A stretch of 64,000 nt of DNA from an uncultured Candidatus Entotheonella sp. (lineage in GTDB: Bacteria > Tectomicrobia > Entotheonellia > Entotheonellales > Entotheonellaceae), in the NCBI GenBank assembly GCA_951828535.1, contig OX639990.1, forward strand, positions 483,300 through 547,299, written 5' to 3'. Positions 51,528 to 59,543 of this stretch are shown here, piece after piece. Under the pieces are notes generated by a model. That model searched no databases. It saw only the letters and a list, made by a program, of their open reading frames with translations, and was not told where the DNA came from. Within the stretch, counting starts at the first letter, position 1. The number at the start of each line of letters is the position of its first letter. The position numbers and the translations under genes are program-made.

Positions 51528-52316
51528 ATGGAACTGAACATGCGCGGGCAGGTAGCTCTGGTGACAGGCGCCAGCAAGGGAATCGGCAAGGCGATTGCCG
51601 AGGGTTTGGCGGCCGAGGGTGTCAATCTGGCCCTCTGCGCCCGGGGCGCGGATCTCTTGGAGGCCGTGGCCCAGGATTTGCAGCAGCGCCACGACGTGCG
51701 GGTGCTGCCGGTGAGCGCCGACCTGAGTTCACTGGACGGCGTATGCAGCCTAGTGCAGCAGACGGTCAGCCACTTCAGCACGCTTGATATTCTGGTCAAC
51801 AACGCCGGCGCCATTCGCGCCGGTTCTCTGTTCACCAAACCGGACGAGGACTGGCAAACCGACTGGTCTTTGAAGGTGTTCGGCTACCTCCGGCTGATAC
51901 GCGAAATTTTCCCCCTGATGCAGGCCAAGGGCGGCGGTCGCATCGTCAACATCATCGGCACCGCCGGCCGGCAGCCGACCGCCGGTTACATCGCCGGGGG
52001 CGGCGCCAACGCGGCGTTGATGAACATGACCAAGGCGCTGGCCGAAGAGGGCGGGCCGCACGGCATTCTCGTGAATGCCATCAATCCCGGCCCCATTCGC
52101 ACCGAGCGTTGGGACACGATCATGGACACTGTGGCCGCTCAGCGCGGCCAATCCCGGCAGGAAACCGAGGCCGCCTGGATGCAGGGCTACCCCTTGCAGC
52201 GGCCCGGCGAGCCCGCTGAGGTCGCCAGCCTCGCCGTTTTTCTCGCCTCGCCGCTCGCCTCCTATATGACCGGTACCATCACCCCGGTCGACGGCGGCGG
52301 CGTCCGCTGCATCTGA
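51528..52316 (+). CDS. SDR-family protein lacking the YxxxK motif
   Basis: This 262-residue SDR has a normal cofactor motif (TGASKGIG) and NNAG, but the region that normally holds Tyr-x-x-x-Lys reads GGGANAALMNMTKALAEE, so both catalytic residues appear to be Gly and Asn. The motif GGGANAAL recurs in a known subset of SDR proteins, so this is probably not a fault. A tyrosine lies five residues earlier (TAGYIAGG). It might be a dehydratase-like or binding role, or use another proton donor. ATG at 51528 begins the conserved start and follows AAGGA. Confidence 0.82.
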   Translation: MELNMRGQVALVTGASKGIGKAIAEGLAAEGVNLALCARGADLLEAVAQDLQQRHDVRVLPVSADLSSLDGVCSLVQQTVSHFSTLDILVNNAGAIRAGSLFTKPDEDWQTDWSLKVFGYLRLIREIFPLMQAKGGGRIVNIIGTAGRQPTAGYIAGGGANAALMNMTKALAEEGGPHGILVNAINPGPIRTERWDTIMDTVAAQRGQSRQETEAAWMQGYPLQRPGEPAEVASLAVFLASPLASYMTGTITPVDGGGVRCI

Positions 52317-52324
52317 CCGGCTCC

Positions 52325-53053
52325 TTATGCCGGCGGCGCCACTGACAGGCCCCTGACCCGGTGGCGCTCAATGAACTGGCCCACCAACCCGATCGCCTTC
52401 GCCTCCTCCACGAAGTCACGCAAGAATGCCGCGCCGGCCTCACGGTCCCGCGGCGTGCCGATGGCCTGCTGCACGGCGGTGAATTTGCCGTCGAGCAGGC
52501 GGGCGCCGGGCAGCTTCTCGACGTCCGATATGAGCCGCGGCCGCAGTCCGGCCAGGGCGTCGAGCTTGTCGCTGACGAACAGATCGTAGGAGGCGTTCAA
52601 TCCGGCCACCCGCACGAGTTCGGCGTGTTGAATGTTGCGCGTCAGATAGAGATCGTAGGCGCTGCGGGCCGCGACCGCGATGCGCACGCCGGGCTGATCG
52701 ACGTCGGTTATGGCCTGTATTTGGGAATCGGCGGGGACCAGATACGTCGCCTCGATTTCCACGTACGCCGCCGAAAACGCGATGTGCTCGGCGCGTGCCG
52801 GTTCAGCGCCGATCAGGCCGACGTCCCAGACACCGTTGTTCGCGTCGTCAGCCAGTTGTCCAGGCGTTTCGTAGGGCACATAGGCGACCTCAATCCCCAG
52901 GCGTTCCGCCACGGCGCTGGCCATGTCCGGCGCCACGCCCTGCGGGCCACCGTCGTCCCGGCGCCCAGTGACGAGCAGAAAGTTGGCCATGTTGATGCCT
53001 GCCCGCAGCACGCCGGTCGGCGCGAGCTCGGAGCGCAATTGTTCGCTTGCCAT
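52325..53053 (-). CDS. Solute-binding protein, family 3, without signal peptide
   Basis: This 242-residue amino-acid-binding-type protein has GVLRAGINMANFLLV near the start, PQGVAPDMASAVAERLGIEVAYVPYETPG, the arginine-containing GAEPARAEHIAFSAAYVEIEATYLVP, and VDQPGVRIAVAARSAYDLYL. Family 3 members bind polar amino acids in the periplasm, but no hydrophobic export segment precedes the fold. It might be cytoplasmic or use another route. ATG 53053 follows AAGGGG five bases before, so a missed upstream signal is unlikely. No permease is adjacent. Confidence 0.8.
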   Translation of the reverse strand: MASEQLRSELAPTGVLRAGINMANFLLVTGRRDDGGPQGVAPDMASAVAERLGIEVAYVPYETPGQLADDANNGVWDVGLIGAEPARAEHIAFSAAYVEIEATYLVPADSQIQAITDVDQPGVRIAVAARSAYDLYLTRNIQHAELVRVAGLNASYDLFVSDKLDALAGLRPRLISDVEKLPGARLLDGKFTAVQQAIGTPRDREAGAAFLRDFVEEAKAIGLVGQFIERHRVRGLSVAPPA

Positions 53054-53090
53054 GGGGACCCCTTCATAAGTTTTGATGAGTGAATTCAGA

Positions 53091-53422
53091 TCAGCTTCGT
53101 ATCAAATCCGACAGGTGCGCCTGTTCGACGTTCGTACCTCGATGCAGCATGATGATATGTTCCGGTTCAGACGCAAACCAGGCAAACGACTTCCATGCCA
53201 ATACTGACGGAACCCTTGAACGCCCTATTGTCGCGGTCCGCATAGGCCGTAACAAACGCCACTTGCTCTTCCCGGAATCCGACCTCCGTGGCCAGAGCTA
53301 GCAACGCCTTCCGCCGCGATTTCGCGCGTTAGATAATTCCGATTTGGCGTTCCTTCCGGGAAAATGACCTGCAGTCGTTCGTGAATCTCAGAAACCGGCA
53401 AGATCGTCGGCAATGGCATCAT
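53091..53422 (-). pseudogene. Relic of a BsuBI/PstI-type restriction endonuclease, internal deletion
   Basis: The N-terminus reads LPTILPVSEIHERLQVIFPE then GTPNRNYLTREIAA, a pattern typical of the HTH domain of BsuBI/PstI-type restriction enzymes. It jumps in another frame to KALLALATEVGFREEQVAFV then TAYADRDNRAF, and in a third frame to LAWKSFAWFASEPEHIIMLH, which match the end of the same family. An estimated 200 residues with the nuclease site are missing, plus a second frameshift near 53187. The stop is at 53091. No cognate methyltransferase is adjacent. Confidence 0.68.
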
Positions 53423-53491
53423 TTCGGTTAGCACATATTTCCCACTCGGTGGCACAAGGCTGTTGTGCCAATACCCGTCAGCCCGTACGGC

Positions 53492-55264
53492 TCACCAGGC
53501 CATGGCGTAGGTCGGGCGGCGGGGATCGGCGCCGGCAGCCAGGATGCCGGTGTCGGGATCGCGTTGGGTGATGACCGCGCCAGTCCCGCAGGCGCCGACG
53601 CGGTTGATGGTGTGACCCCTGGCGGCCAGCGCCGCCGCGGTGGCGTCCGGGAAACCCGTTTCGAGGTTGACGACGCCGGGGTGGTAGGCGCGCGGGTAGA
53701 ATGAGTTGGGCATGCTCTGGGTTGAGAAGCGCGGCGCCTCCACCGCCTGCTGGGGATCCATCCCGAAAACGAGCACGTTGAGCATCAGCTGCAGGTTGGC
53801 CTGTGCCTGATCGTCGCCGCCGGGGCAGCCAAAGGTCATAACGGGTTGGGCGTCCTTGCTGACGATGTAATTCACCAAGGTGGTGCGCGGGCGCTTGCCG
53901 GGCTGCAGGCCGTTAGGGTGATCAGGGTCGAGGAAAAACATCTCGCTGCGGGTGCTGAGCGTGCAGCCCAGCTCCGGCGCAAAGGCCGATTTGCGGAAGA
54001 CGCCGCCGCTCGGGGTCATGCAGACCATGTTACCGTCACCGTCGATCACGGCCAGATGTGTCGTGCCTTCTTCTGCCGCCTCGGGGACACCGGCTACCGC
54101 CGGCTGCGGGCTTATCGATACACCCGTTGCTCCGGAGGGCGTGCCGGCCAGGGGCAGTTCCGGGCATGCCCGCTCGCCGATGCCTTGCAGGCGCTGCGCG
54201 GCGTAGGTCTTATCCAGCAGACCGTCGATCGGCACCGCCGCGAACTCGGGATCACCGTAGTAGCGCTCGCGGTCGGCGAAGGCCAGCTTCAGGGCTTCGG
54301 TGACAGTGTGCACGTAGGCAGGTGAATTGTGCCCCAGAGCAGACAGGTCGAGGTGCCCAAGCATATTGAGCGTTTGCAGTAGAACACCGGCTTGAGACCA
54401 AGTTGATTGGGTATGAACAGAGTGGCCGGCGAAGCGGATTTCGATGGGATTTTCGATGCGGGCTTGGTAGGTCGCCAGATCGTCGCGCCGCAGAAGACCC
54501 CCGCAGCGTTCGGAAAAGGTGGCGATGCGGCGGGCAATTTCTCCTTCGTAAAAAACCATCCGCGCCGCCTGTAGGCCGTCCCGCCGCGAGCCGCTGGCGT
54601 TCGCCTCGGCCTGCACCAGCAGGCGCAAGGTGGCGGCGAGTTGGGGCTGCACAAACCGTTCGCCGACCGCCGGCACCGAGCCTCCGGGGTAAAACACGTC
54701 CGTGCCGCCGGGTGGGTACAAGTCGAACTGGGCCTTGGTGTCCGGACTGCCCAGCAGGCGGTGCATGGTTTCGTACATCGGAAAACCCTGCTCGGCGTAG
54801 TCGATGGCCGGAGCCAGCACCTCCGCCAGGGTTTTGCTGCCGTAGGTGTCGAGCAGACGGAAGCACGCGGCCACTACGCCGGGCACGGTGAACGACAGAT
54901 GGGCTTCTGGCCCAGGGCCGGTGGGAATTTTCTCCAGCCCGCGGCTCCGAAACGTCTCAATGGTGGCGAGCCGCGGCGCCACACCCTGACCGCTCACCGC
55001 CGACAACTGCCCGCTGGCGGCGTGGAAAAACATGCCGACCCCCTCGGCGGCGAGGGAATAGGAGGCGGTCGGCTCGACGACTGCCGCCGCCAGGCAGGCG
55101 GCCACGGCGCCGTCGAAAGCGTTGCCGCCGGCCAGCAACTGGCGCATCGCCGCCATGGAGGTCAGATAGTGGCCGGTGGACACGATGCCGTTACGGCCGC
55201 GAATTACCGGCCGGCCGGTACTGTGGTCAACCTCGGTATGCTCGCTCTGATGATGGATTGCCAT
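53492..55264 (-). CDS. ggt: Gamma-glutamyltransferase family protein
   Basis: This 590-residue Ntn-hydrolase family enzyme transfers gamma-glutamyl groups or hydrolyses glutathione-like amides. The precursor should self-cleave before Thr401 in EEGTTHLAVIDGDGNMV, giving large and small subunits. The early NGIVSTGHYLTSMAAMRQLLAGGNAFDGAVA and the late GKRPRTTLVNYIVSK and FGCPGGDDQAQANLQLMLNVL are conserved. No signal peptide is visible, unlike classical periplasmic GGT, so it may be cytoplasmic, as seen in some acylase-like members. The start ATG is behind GGAGAGG. Confidence 0.88.
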   Translation of the reverse strand: MAIHHQSEHTEVDHSTGRPVIRGRNGIVSTGHYLTSMAAMRQLLAGGNAFDGAVAACLAAAVVEPTASYSLAAEGVGMFFHAASGQLSAVSGQGVAPRLATIETFRSRGLEKIPTGPGPEAHLSFTVPGVVAACFRLLDTYGSKTLAEVLAPAIDYAEQGFPMYETMHRLLGSPDTKAQFDLYPPGGTDVFYPGGSVPAVGERFVQPQLAATLRLLVQAEANASGSRRDGLQAARMVFYEGEIARRIATFSERCGGLLRRDDLATYQARIENPIEIRFAGHSVHTQSTWSQAGVLLQTLNMLGHLDLSALGHNSPAYVHTVTEALKLAFADRERYYGDPEFAAVPIDGLLDKTYAAQRLQGIGERACPELPLAGTPSGATGVSISPQPAVAGVPEAAEEGTTHLAVIDGDGNMVCMTPSGGVFRKSAFAPELGCTLSTRSEMFFLDPDHPNGLQPGKRPRTTLVNYIVSKDAQPVMTFGCPGGDDQAQANLQLMLNVLVFGMDPQQAVEAPRFSTQSMPNSFYPRAYHPGVVNLETGFPDATAAALAARGHTINRVGACGTGAVITQRDPDTGILAAGADPRRPTYAMAW

Positions 55265-55431
55265 CCTGACCTCTCCTCCAGTTGGGCATCATGTTGAAGT
55301 CCCCGGCGCGGCATCCATCTAGGCTGTTGCCCTCGCAGTTCAGCGCGCCCTATGAAACTCGACACCCTGCCTGTGTTGGATTTGTTTCCAGTACCCTTAT
55401 GCGTGGTTTATCAGACGGCAATCCCACCCGT

Positions 55432-55905
55432 TCAGTCCGTCCGGTTACCTGGCCGGTTCCAATGTCCAGGGCGATTGCCCCGGCGCAGCGGCGGCCACAC
55501 ACGCCATAGTGTCCTGCCCTCTATGCTTGAGCGAGTGACCGGACCCCTATGCCGGCTATCCGCGCTATGCGACCGGTTGTCGCCCATAACGAAATACTCG
55601 TCCACCGCGAGCGAAAATTCGGAGTCGTCCAAGCCCAGATACGGCGGCAGCCCGCGCAGATAAGACTCTGTAAGTCTGTCGCCGTCAATGAGCAATATGC
55701 CCTCCGTGAATTCCACCCGCTCACCAGGCAATCCCACGACGCGCTTCACGCACCTTCCCTCGTCCGTTGCGACAACAACGATATCGCCCCGCTTCGGCGC
55801 TCGCGCTAGGTCTTCGCATGCGCTTACCAGTACATAGTCCCCCTGACGCAGTGTTGGCGCCATGCTCTCACCTCGTACCCTGTACAACAGAAATCTGGCA
55901 GACAT
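55432..55905 (-). CDS. sodX: Nickel-type superoxide dismutase maturation protease
   Basis: This 157-residue S26-type peptidase lacks an N-terminal membrane anchor, as expected for SodX. The nucleophile is Ser14 in RGESMAPTLRQGD and the general base Lys54 in CVKRVVGLPGE, with the late YFVMGDNRSHSADSRHRGPV block of signal peptidases. Its job is to remove the propeptide of SodN so that the mature N-terminus can bind nickel. ATG at 55905 follows AAGGGG; the longer frame is not supported. It is divergent from sodN, with starts 127 bp apart. Confidence 0.87.
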   Translation of the reverse strand: MSARFLLYRVRGESMAPTLRQGDYVLVSACEDLARAPKRGDIVVVATDEGRCVKRVVGLPGERVEFTEGILLIDGDRLTESYLRGLPPYLGLDDSEFSLAVDEYFVMGDNRSHSADSRHRGPVTRSSIEGRTLWRVWPPLRRGNRPGHWNRPGNRTD

Positions 55906-55960
55906 GCCAAACCACCCCTTCATCGACCCCGTGCAGAGAGCCGCCAGAAGCGGCAACCCC

Positions 55961-55989
55961 TTGCACTGCACAAAAAGGGCGTTTATTGT
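55961..55989 (+). promoter_or_regulatory. Sigma-70-type promoter for sodN
   Basis: TTGCAC (55961-55966) and TATTGT (55984-55989) are spaced 17 bp apart, about 43 bp before the sodN ATG. The ribosome site AAAGGAAGG lies just before the start. No clear Nur operator was seen in the divergent sodX-sodN interval. Sequence match only. Confidence 0.58.
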
Positions 55990-56031
55990 ATCCCCTCACC
56001 AAGTTTCCAACTCCCCGAAAGGAAGGTTCAA

Positions 56032-56490
56032 ATGAGCGTAAAATCGATTGTCGAGCGTCTGTTCTCCATCCGAACCGCCAGCGCGCACTGTGACATTCCC
56101 TGTGGTATCTACGATCCCATCTCCGCGAAGATTGCGGCACAAACCGTGCAGAAGATGGTTCTCCGCATCCAGGCGCTGGAGGACACGGGCGATGTGGCGC
56201 ATGCCAACACACTGGGTCGCTATGTTACGGTGAAGGAAGAGCACGCGGAACTATGCAAGCACGAGCTTCGCATCCTCTGGGCAGACTACGGCTGGCCCGG
56301 CACCGACGCCAACGAAATCGCCGGCAAATTCAACGCCGCCCTCAAGCTCGCGGGCCAGTGCAAGCAGACCGTCAGCATGGAGAAGGCCGAAGCGCTGGTG
56401 GGCGCCGTGGACGAAATTGCCGCCATCTTCTGGTCCACCAAAGGCGTCGAGTACAGCGACCCGGTAGCCGCAGTTCGCTTCGGTGCCTAA
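56032..56490 (+). CDS. sodN: Nickel superoxide dismutase
   Basis: This enzyme converts superoxide to oxygen and hydrogen peroxide at a nickel centre. The 152-residue precursor has an 18-residue leader (SVKSIVERLFSIRTASA region) followed by the nickel hook HCDIPCGIYDP: His19, Cys20 and Cys24 with Tyr27. The remaining four-helix bundle (SAKIAAQTVQKMVLRIQALE, RYVTVKEEHAELCKHELRIL and so on) forms the hexamer in known structures. SodX should cleave before His19. Promoter and strong ribosome site precede it; the divergent protease gene makes a complete NiSOD module. Confidence 0.94.
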   Translation: MSVKSIVERLFSIRTASAHCDIPCGIYDPISAKIAAQTVQKMVLRIQALEDTGDVAHANTLGRYVTVKEEHAELCKHELRILWADYGWPGTDANEIAGKFNAALKLAGQCKQTVSMEKAEALVGAVDEIAAIFWSTKGVEYSDPVAAVRFGA

Positions 56491-56519
56491 CGGTGCCTAT
56501 CAGTCCAGCACTATCGTAT

Positions 56520-56762
56520 TGATCGGGTATCCGGCATAGCGACTTCAGTCGCCCAATGCCGGTCTACCTGCACCGTGTCCTGGTTGCGACGGTTCTGCCA
56601 GGCATCAACTTCGCAGGACCTCGCACCCAGGAATCCGGTGGTCCAGACCCTGCCTCGCAACCACCCCAGTCTCTATCTCCGCCATGTTCAGCCAGCTGCC
56701 GTGCTTGGGCGTGTGTTGAATTTCTGTAGCTTGATCGCACGGGCGGAATTGTTGGGCCGCCC
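56520..56762 (-). pseudogene. IS630-family transposase 3' remnant
   Basis: Read on the minus strand, one frame gives HTPKHGSWLNMAEIETGVVA then RQGLDHRIP, matching the last catalytic region of IS630-type DDE transposases. A frameshift near 56607 then leads to EVDAWQNRRNQDTVQVDRHW and ATEVAMPD, as in the same family's C-terminus. No start or terminal repeats remain, so it is an inactive scrap left between sodN and the cytochrome peroxidase gene. The remaining 30 bp before sodN's stop hold nothing recognisable. Confidence 0.74.
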
Positions 56763-56786
56763 GTGATCTGCCTTCAACAGCCTCTC

Positions 56787-57989
56787 TCAGGGTTCCTCTG
56801 TCAACTCCCTCTGCGCCTCGACGATCAGCGCCTCGATATTGCCCGCCGTCAGGCTTTTCAGGAAGGCCACCAGCGCCGCCCTTTCCGTGTCGTTCAGACG
56901 CAGATCGCGCACCAGACGGTCGATGCCGAAATTGCGGAAGCCGCCGTCGCCGTAGTAGGCGACGATGTCTTCAAGCGTCTTGAAGGTGCCGTTGTGCATG
57001 TAGGGCGCCGTGAGCTCGACGTTGCGCAGCGAAGGCGTGCGGTACCGGAACATGTCGATAAATTCTTTGGTGATCTCCATGCGGCCCATGTCGGAAGGCG
57101 TTGCAACGGCGTCGCGATCGTTGACCGCGGTGTAGATGGGCATGCCCCGGCGCGTTATCAGTTGTCCAGCGCCGATATCTCGGGCCGGAATCCAGCCGAT
57201 GCCGTCATCGTGGAACAGGTGGTCGGTGAACAGGGCGTCGCCTTCGTCGAGGGCGTGGCAGTTGACGCAGCCAGCCTTGCCGGTGAACAGGTCGAAACCT
57301 TGTTTGGCGATGGCGTCCAGGGCATTCTCTTGCCCGCCGTAGCGCCAGCGGTCAAAGGCGGAATCGGCGGCCAACAAAGTGCGCTCGTAGGTAGAAATGG
57401 CATGCGCCAGGGTTCGCGGGCTGGGACCCTCGCCGAATGCTTCCTCGAAAAGGCCGGCATAATCGGGCAACTGGCGGATACGGTCGATCACCACGTCCAG
57501 CGACGGGTTGGCCAATTCGTCTTCCACGGTGAAAGGCTCAAGGGCCTGTTTTTCGAGGCTGCTCTGCCGCCCGTCGAGGAAGAACGAGCGTTGGTAGGCG
57601 ACGTTCAGCAGGGTCGGGGCATTGCGCCGCAGAATCTGGCCCTCGTGGCCGACCGGCGTGGCGCTCTCGTTGACCGTGAAGCCCTCATGGGGCAGGTGGC
57701 ACGAGCCGCAGGACAGCTTGCCGCTATGGGACAGGCGTTCGTCGAAAAACAGCTTGCGACCCAGGCTTATTTTGGCCGCGGTAGGCGGGTTGTCGTCTGG
57801 CACGGGCACGTCCGGCAGGCCCAGCGGCGGATCGACAATACGCGCCAGCGCCGCTTGCTCGTGCTGCGCTGCCGCATCGCCGTTCAGGGTCGTCGGTTCA
57901 TCCGCCGAAAGGGATGGCACGCTCAGCAGCGCCACGGCCAGCAACGCTGCAACGGTCTGCCGTCGCGTTTTGAATAGTGTATGGATCAT
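56787..57989 (-). CDS. Cytochrome-c peroxidase/MauG-family di-heme protein
   Basis: This 400-residue exported protein (signal VAALLAVALLSVPSLSAD) has two c-type hemes: CGSCH at 94-98 (LSCGSCHLPHEGFT) and CVNCH at 241-245 (GCVNCHALDEGD). Typical neighbours are ISLGRKLFFDERLSHSGKL, RNAPTLLNVAYQRSFFLDGR and FRYRTPSLRNVELTAPYMHNG. Bacterial CCPs reduce hydrogen peroxide with electrons from cytochromes; MauG-type proteins oxidise protein residues. ATG 57989 begins the signal peptide; the longer frame is not supported. It may remove the peroxide that the neighbouring NiSOD produces, though in another compartment. Confidence 0.89.
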   Translation of the reverse strand: MIHTLFKTRRQTVAALLAVALLSVPSLSADEPTTLNGDAAAQHEQAALARIVDPPLGLPDVPVPDDNPPTAAKISLGRKLFFDERLSHSGKLSCGSCHLPHEGFTVNESATPVGHEGQILRRNAPTLLNVAYQRSFFLDGRQSSLEKQALEPFTVEDELANPSLDVVIDRIRQLPDYAGLFEEAFGEGPSPRTLAHAISTYERTLLAADSAFDRWRYGGQENALDAIAKQGFDLFTGKAGCVNCHALDEGDALFTDHLFHDDGIGWIPARDIGAGQLITRRGMPIYTAVNDRDAVATPSDMGRMEITKEFIDMFRYRTPSLRNVELTAPYMHNGTFKTLEDIVAYYGDGGFRNFGIDRLVRDLRLNDTERAALVAFLKSLTAGNIEALIVEAQRELTEEP

Positions 57990-58195
57990 ATCGTCGTCTC
58001 CCGCCCAGGTCTTTGTGGTTACGTGGGTTAAGTGTCGGCAAAACACGATTCGACCTACGAGCGGCACACTTTACGTGATGGCCCTCGGCACTGCAAGCAC
58101 GGCGCCGCGCAATTGTGGGGCGCCCCTTTGTATGGCAAGATGCAGCCGCTGGAAAGCACAAAGCGGCGTGTGAATAAGCATCATTTGGGGAGCCC

Positions 58196-58933
58196 ATGGA
58201 CAACATTCGGGCAGTGGCCTTCGACCTCTTCAACACCCTCATCACGGTGGACATGCCGAGCCGCTATTCATCCATCGACCGGCTGCTCGACAGTCTGAAG
58301 GCGCAAGGCGTTGCCGTGCATGCCGATGACTTCATGCCGGTGTACCGCGACGTGGCCCGGCAATTCGTCAGCGAGGCCGAGCGCCTGGGCGAGGAAACCC
58401 ATAATGGCTTGTGGGTCAGCACCGCATTGCAAAAAATGGGTATCGACGTGCTGCCGCAGGATCCGCGCGTGACCGAGGCCGTGGAAGCGTATTTCTCGGC
58501 CTTTGTCGACAACGCCCGACCCCTTCCCGGCACCGCTGACATGCTGACCGCTCTCAAGCCGCGCTACCGCCTCGGCCTGCTATCCAATCTGACCCACGGC
58601 CCGGCGGCGCGGCAGATTCTCGATCATTTGAACCTGTCGTCCTTTTTCGACGTTCTGCTGGTTTCCGGCGATCTGGGTTATCGAAAGCCGCATCCGCAGG
58701 TTTTTCAGAGTTTAATTGAGGCTTTGGAGGTGCCTCCGGCGTCGATCCTCTTTGTTGGAGACGACCCGCGGACCGACGTGCAGGGCTCCTTGCTGGCGGG
58801 CATGCGACCGGTGCAGACGATCTATGCCCAGCGGCAACGGGACACTGCCGCTTTGATGACGCCTCCCTCTGATCTGTCGGTGCCCGTCATCACGTCCTGG
58901 CAAGATCTGCTGACGCTCCTGGACGCATCTTGA
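58196..58933 (+). CDS. HAD-family hydrolase
   Basis: This 245-residue haloacid dehalogenase superfamily phosphatase has motif I AFDLFNTL (Asp nucleophile near residue 9), motif II LGLLSNLTHG, a lysine in the GYRKPHPQVFQ block and motif III FVGDDPRTDVQGSLLAGM. The second aspartate position of motif I is Asn (D-L-F-N-T), as in haloacid dehalogenase-like enzymes rather than phosphatases, where Asp is usual. Substrate unknown. It starts behind GGGGAG and precedes the LOG gene by 22 bp. Confidence 0.84.
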   Translation: MDNIRAVAFDLFNTLITVDMPSRYSSIDRLLDSLKAQGVAVHADDFMPVYRDVARQFVSEAERLGEETHNGLWVSTALQKMGIDVLPQDPRVTEAVEAYFSAFVDNARPLPGTADMLTALKPRYRLGLLSNLTHGPAARQILDHLNLSSFFDVLLVSGDLGYRKPHPQVFQSLIEALEVPPASILFVGDDPRTDVQGSLLAGMRPVQTIYAQRQRDTAALMTPPSDLSVPVITSWQDLLTLLDAS

Positions 58934-58955
58934 AAGGTAAAGAGGTACCAGACGC

Positions 58956-59537
58956 ATGCGGAATATCTGCGTGTTTTGCGGTTCGCAAAGCGGCACCGAC
59001 GCCCGCTACCGGCAAACCGCCATCGAACTGGGCCGCTTGTTGGCGCAACGCGGTCACGGCTTGGTATACGGCGGCGGGCACGTCGGCCTGATGGGGACGA
59101 TCGCCGATGCCGTTCTGCAAGCTGGCGGCGCCGTCAGCGGCGTTATTCCCAAGCCGATGACGGAACGGGAACTGGCTCACGAGACGGTGACGAAGCTGTA
59201 CGTCGTGTCCAGCATGCATGAGCGCAAGGGCCTCATGGCGTCGCTGTCAGACGCCTTTATCGCCTTGCCGGGCGGCTACGGCACCCTCGAAGAGTTGTTC
59301 GAAGTCATCGCCTGGGCGCAACTCGGCATTCACCGCAAGCCGATCGGTCTGCTGAACGTGGCGGGCTATTTCGATGCGCTCATATCGTTCGTCGATCACA
59401 CGATTGCTGAAGGCTTCATCAAATCCAAATACCGGGGCTTGTTCGTAACCGCTGAACAGCCCCTCACCCTCCTCGATGCGCTGCAACGGCACCAACTGCC
59501 GCCGACGCGGCGCTGGCTCACCCAGGAAGAAGCGTAA
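58956..59537 (+). CDS. LOG-family protein (cytokinin riboside 5'-monophosphate phosphoribohydrolase-like)
   Basis: This 193-residue Rossmann-fold protein of the TIGR00730/LOG family hydrolyses nucleoside 5'-monophosphates such as AMP or cytokinin ribotides. It has ICVFCGSQSG at the start, GHGLVYGGGHVGLMGTIAD, SMHERKGLMASLSDAFIALP and the signature PGGYGTLEELFEVIAW (P-G-G-x-G-T-x-x-E). Length matches the family. It is likely co-transcribed with the HAD gene 22 bp upstream and converges on the YheT-like gene. Confidence 0.9.
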   Translation: MRNICVFCGSQSGTDARYRQTAIELGRLLAQRGHGLVYGGGHVGLMGTIADAVLQAGGAVSGVIPKPMTERELAHETVTKLYVVSSMHERKGLMASLSDAFIALPGGYGTLEELFEVIAWAQLGIHRKPIGLLNVAGYFDALISFVDHTIAEGFIKSKYRGLFVTAEQPLTLLDALQRHQLPPTRRWLTQEEA

Positions 59538-59543
59538 ACGTCC

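Noticed and set aside
56763-57977. Plus-strand open frame of 404 codons
   Set aside because: It mirrors the cytochrome-c peroxidase gene. The opposite strand has two CxxCH sites and a signal peptide.
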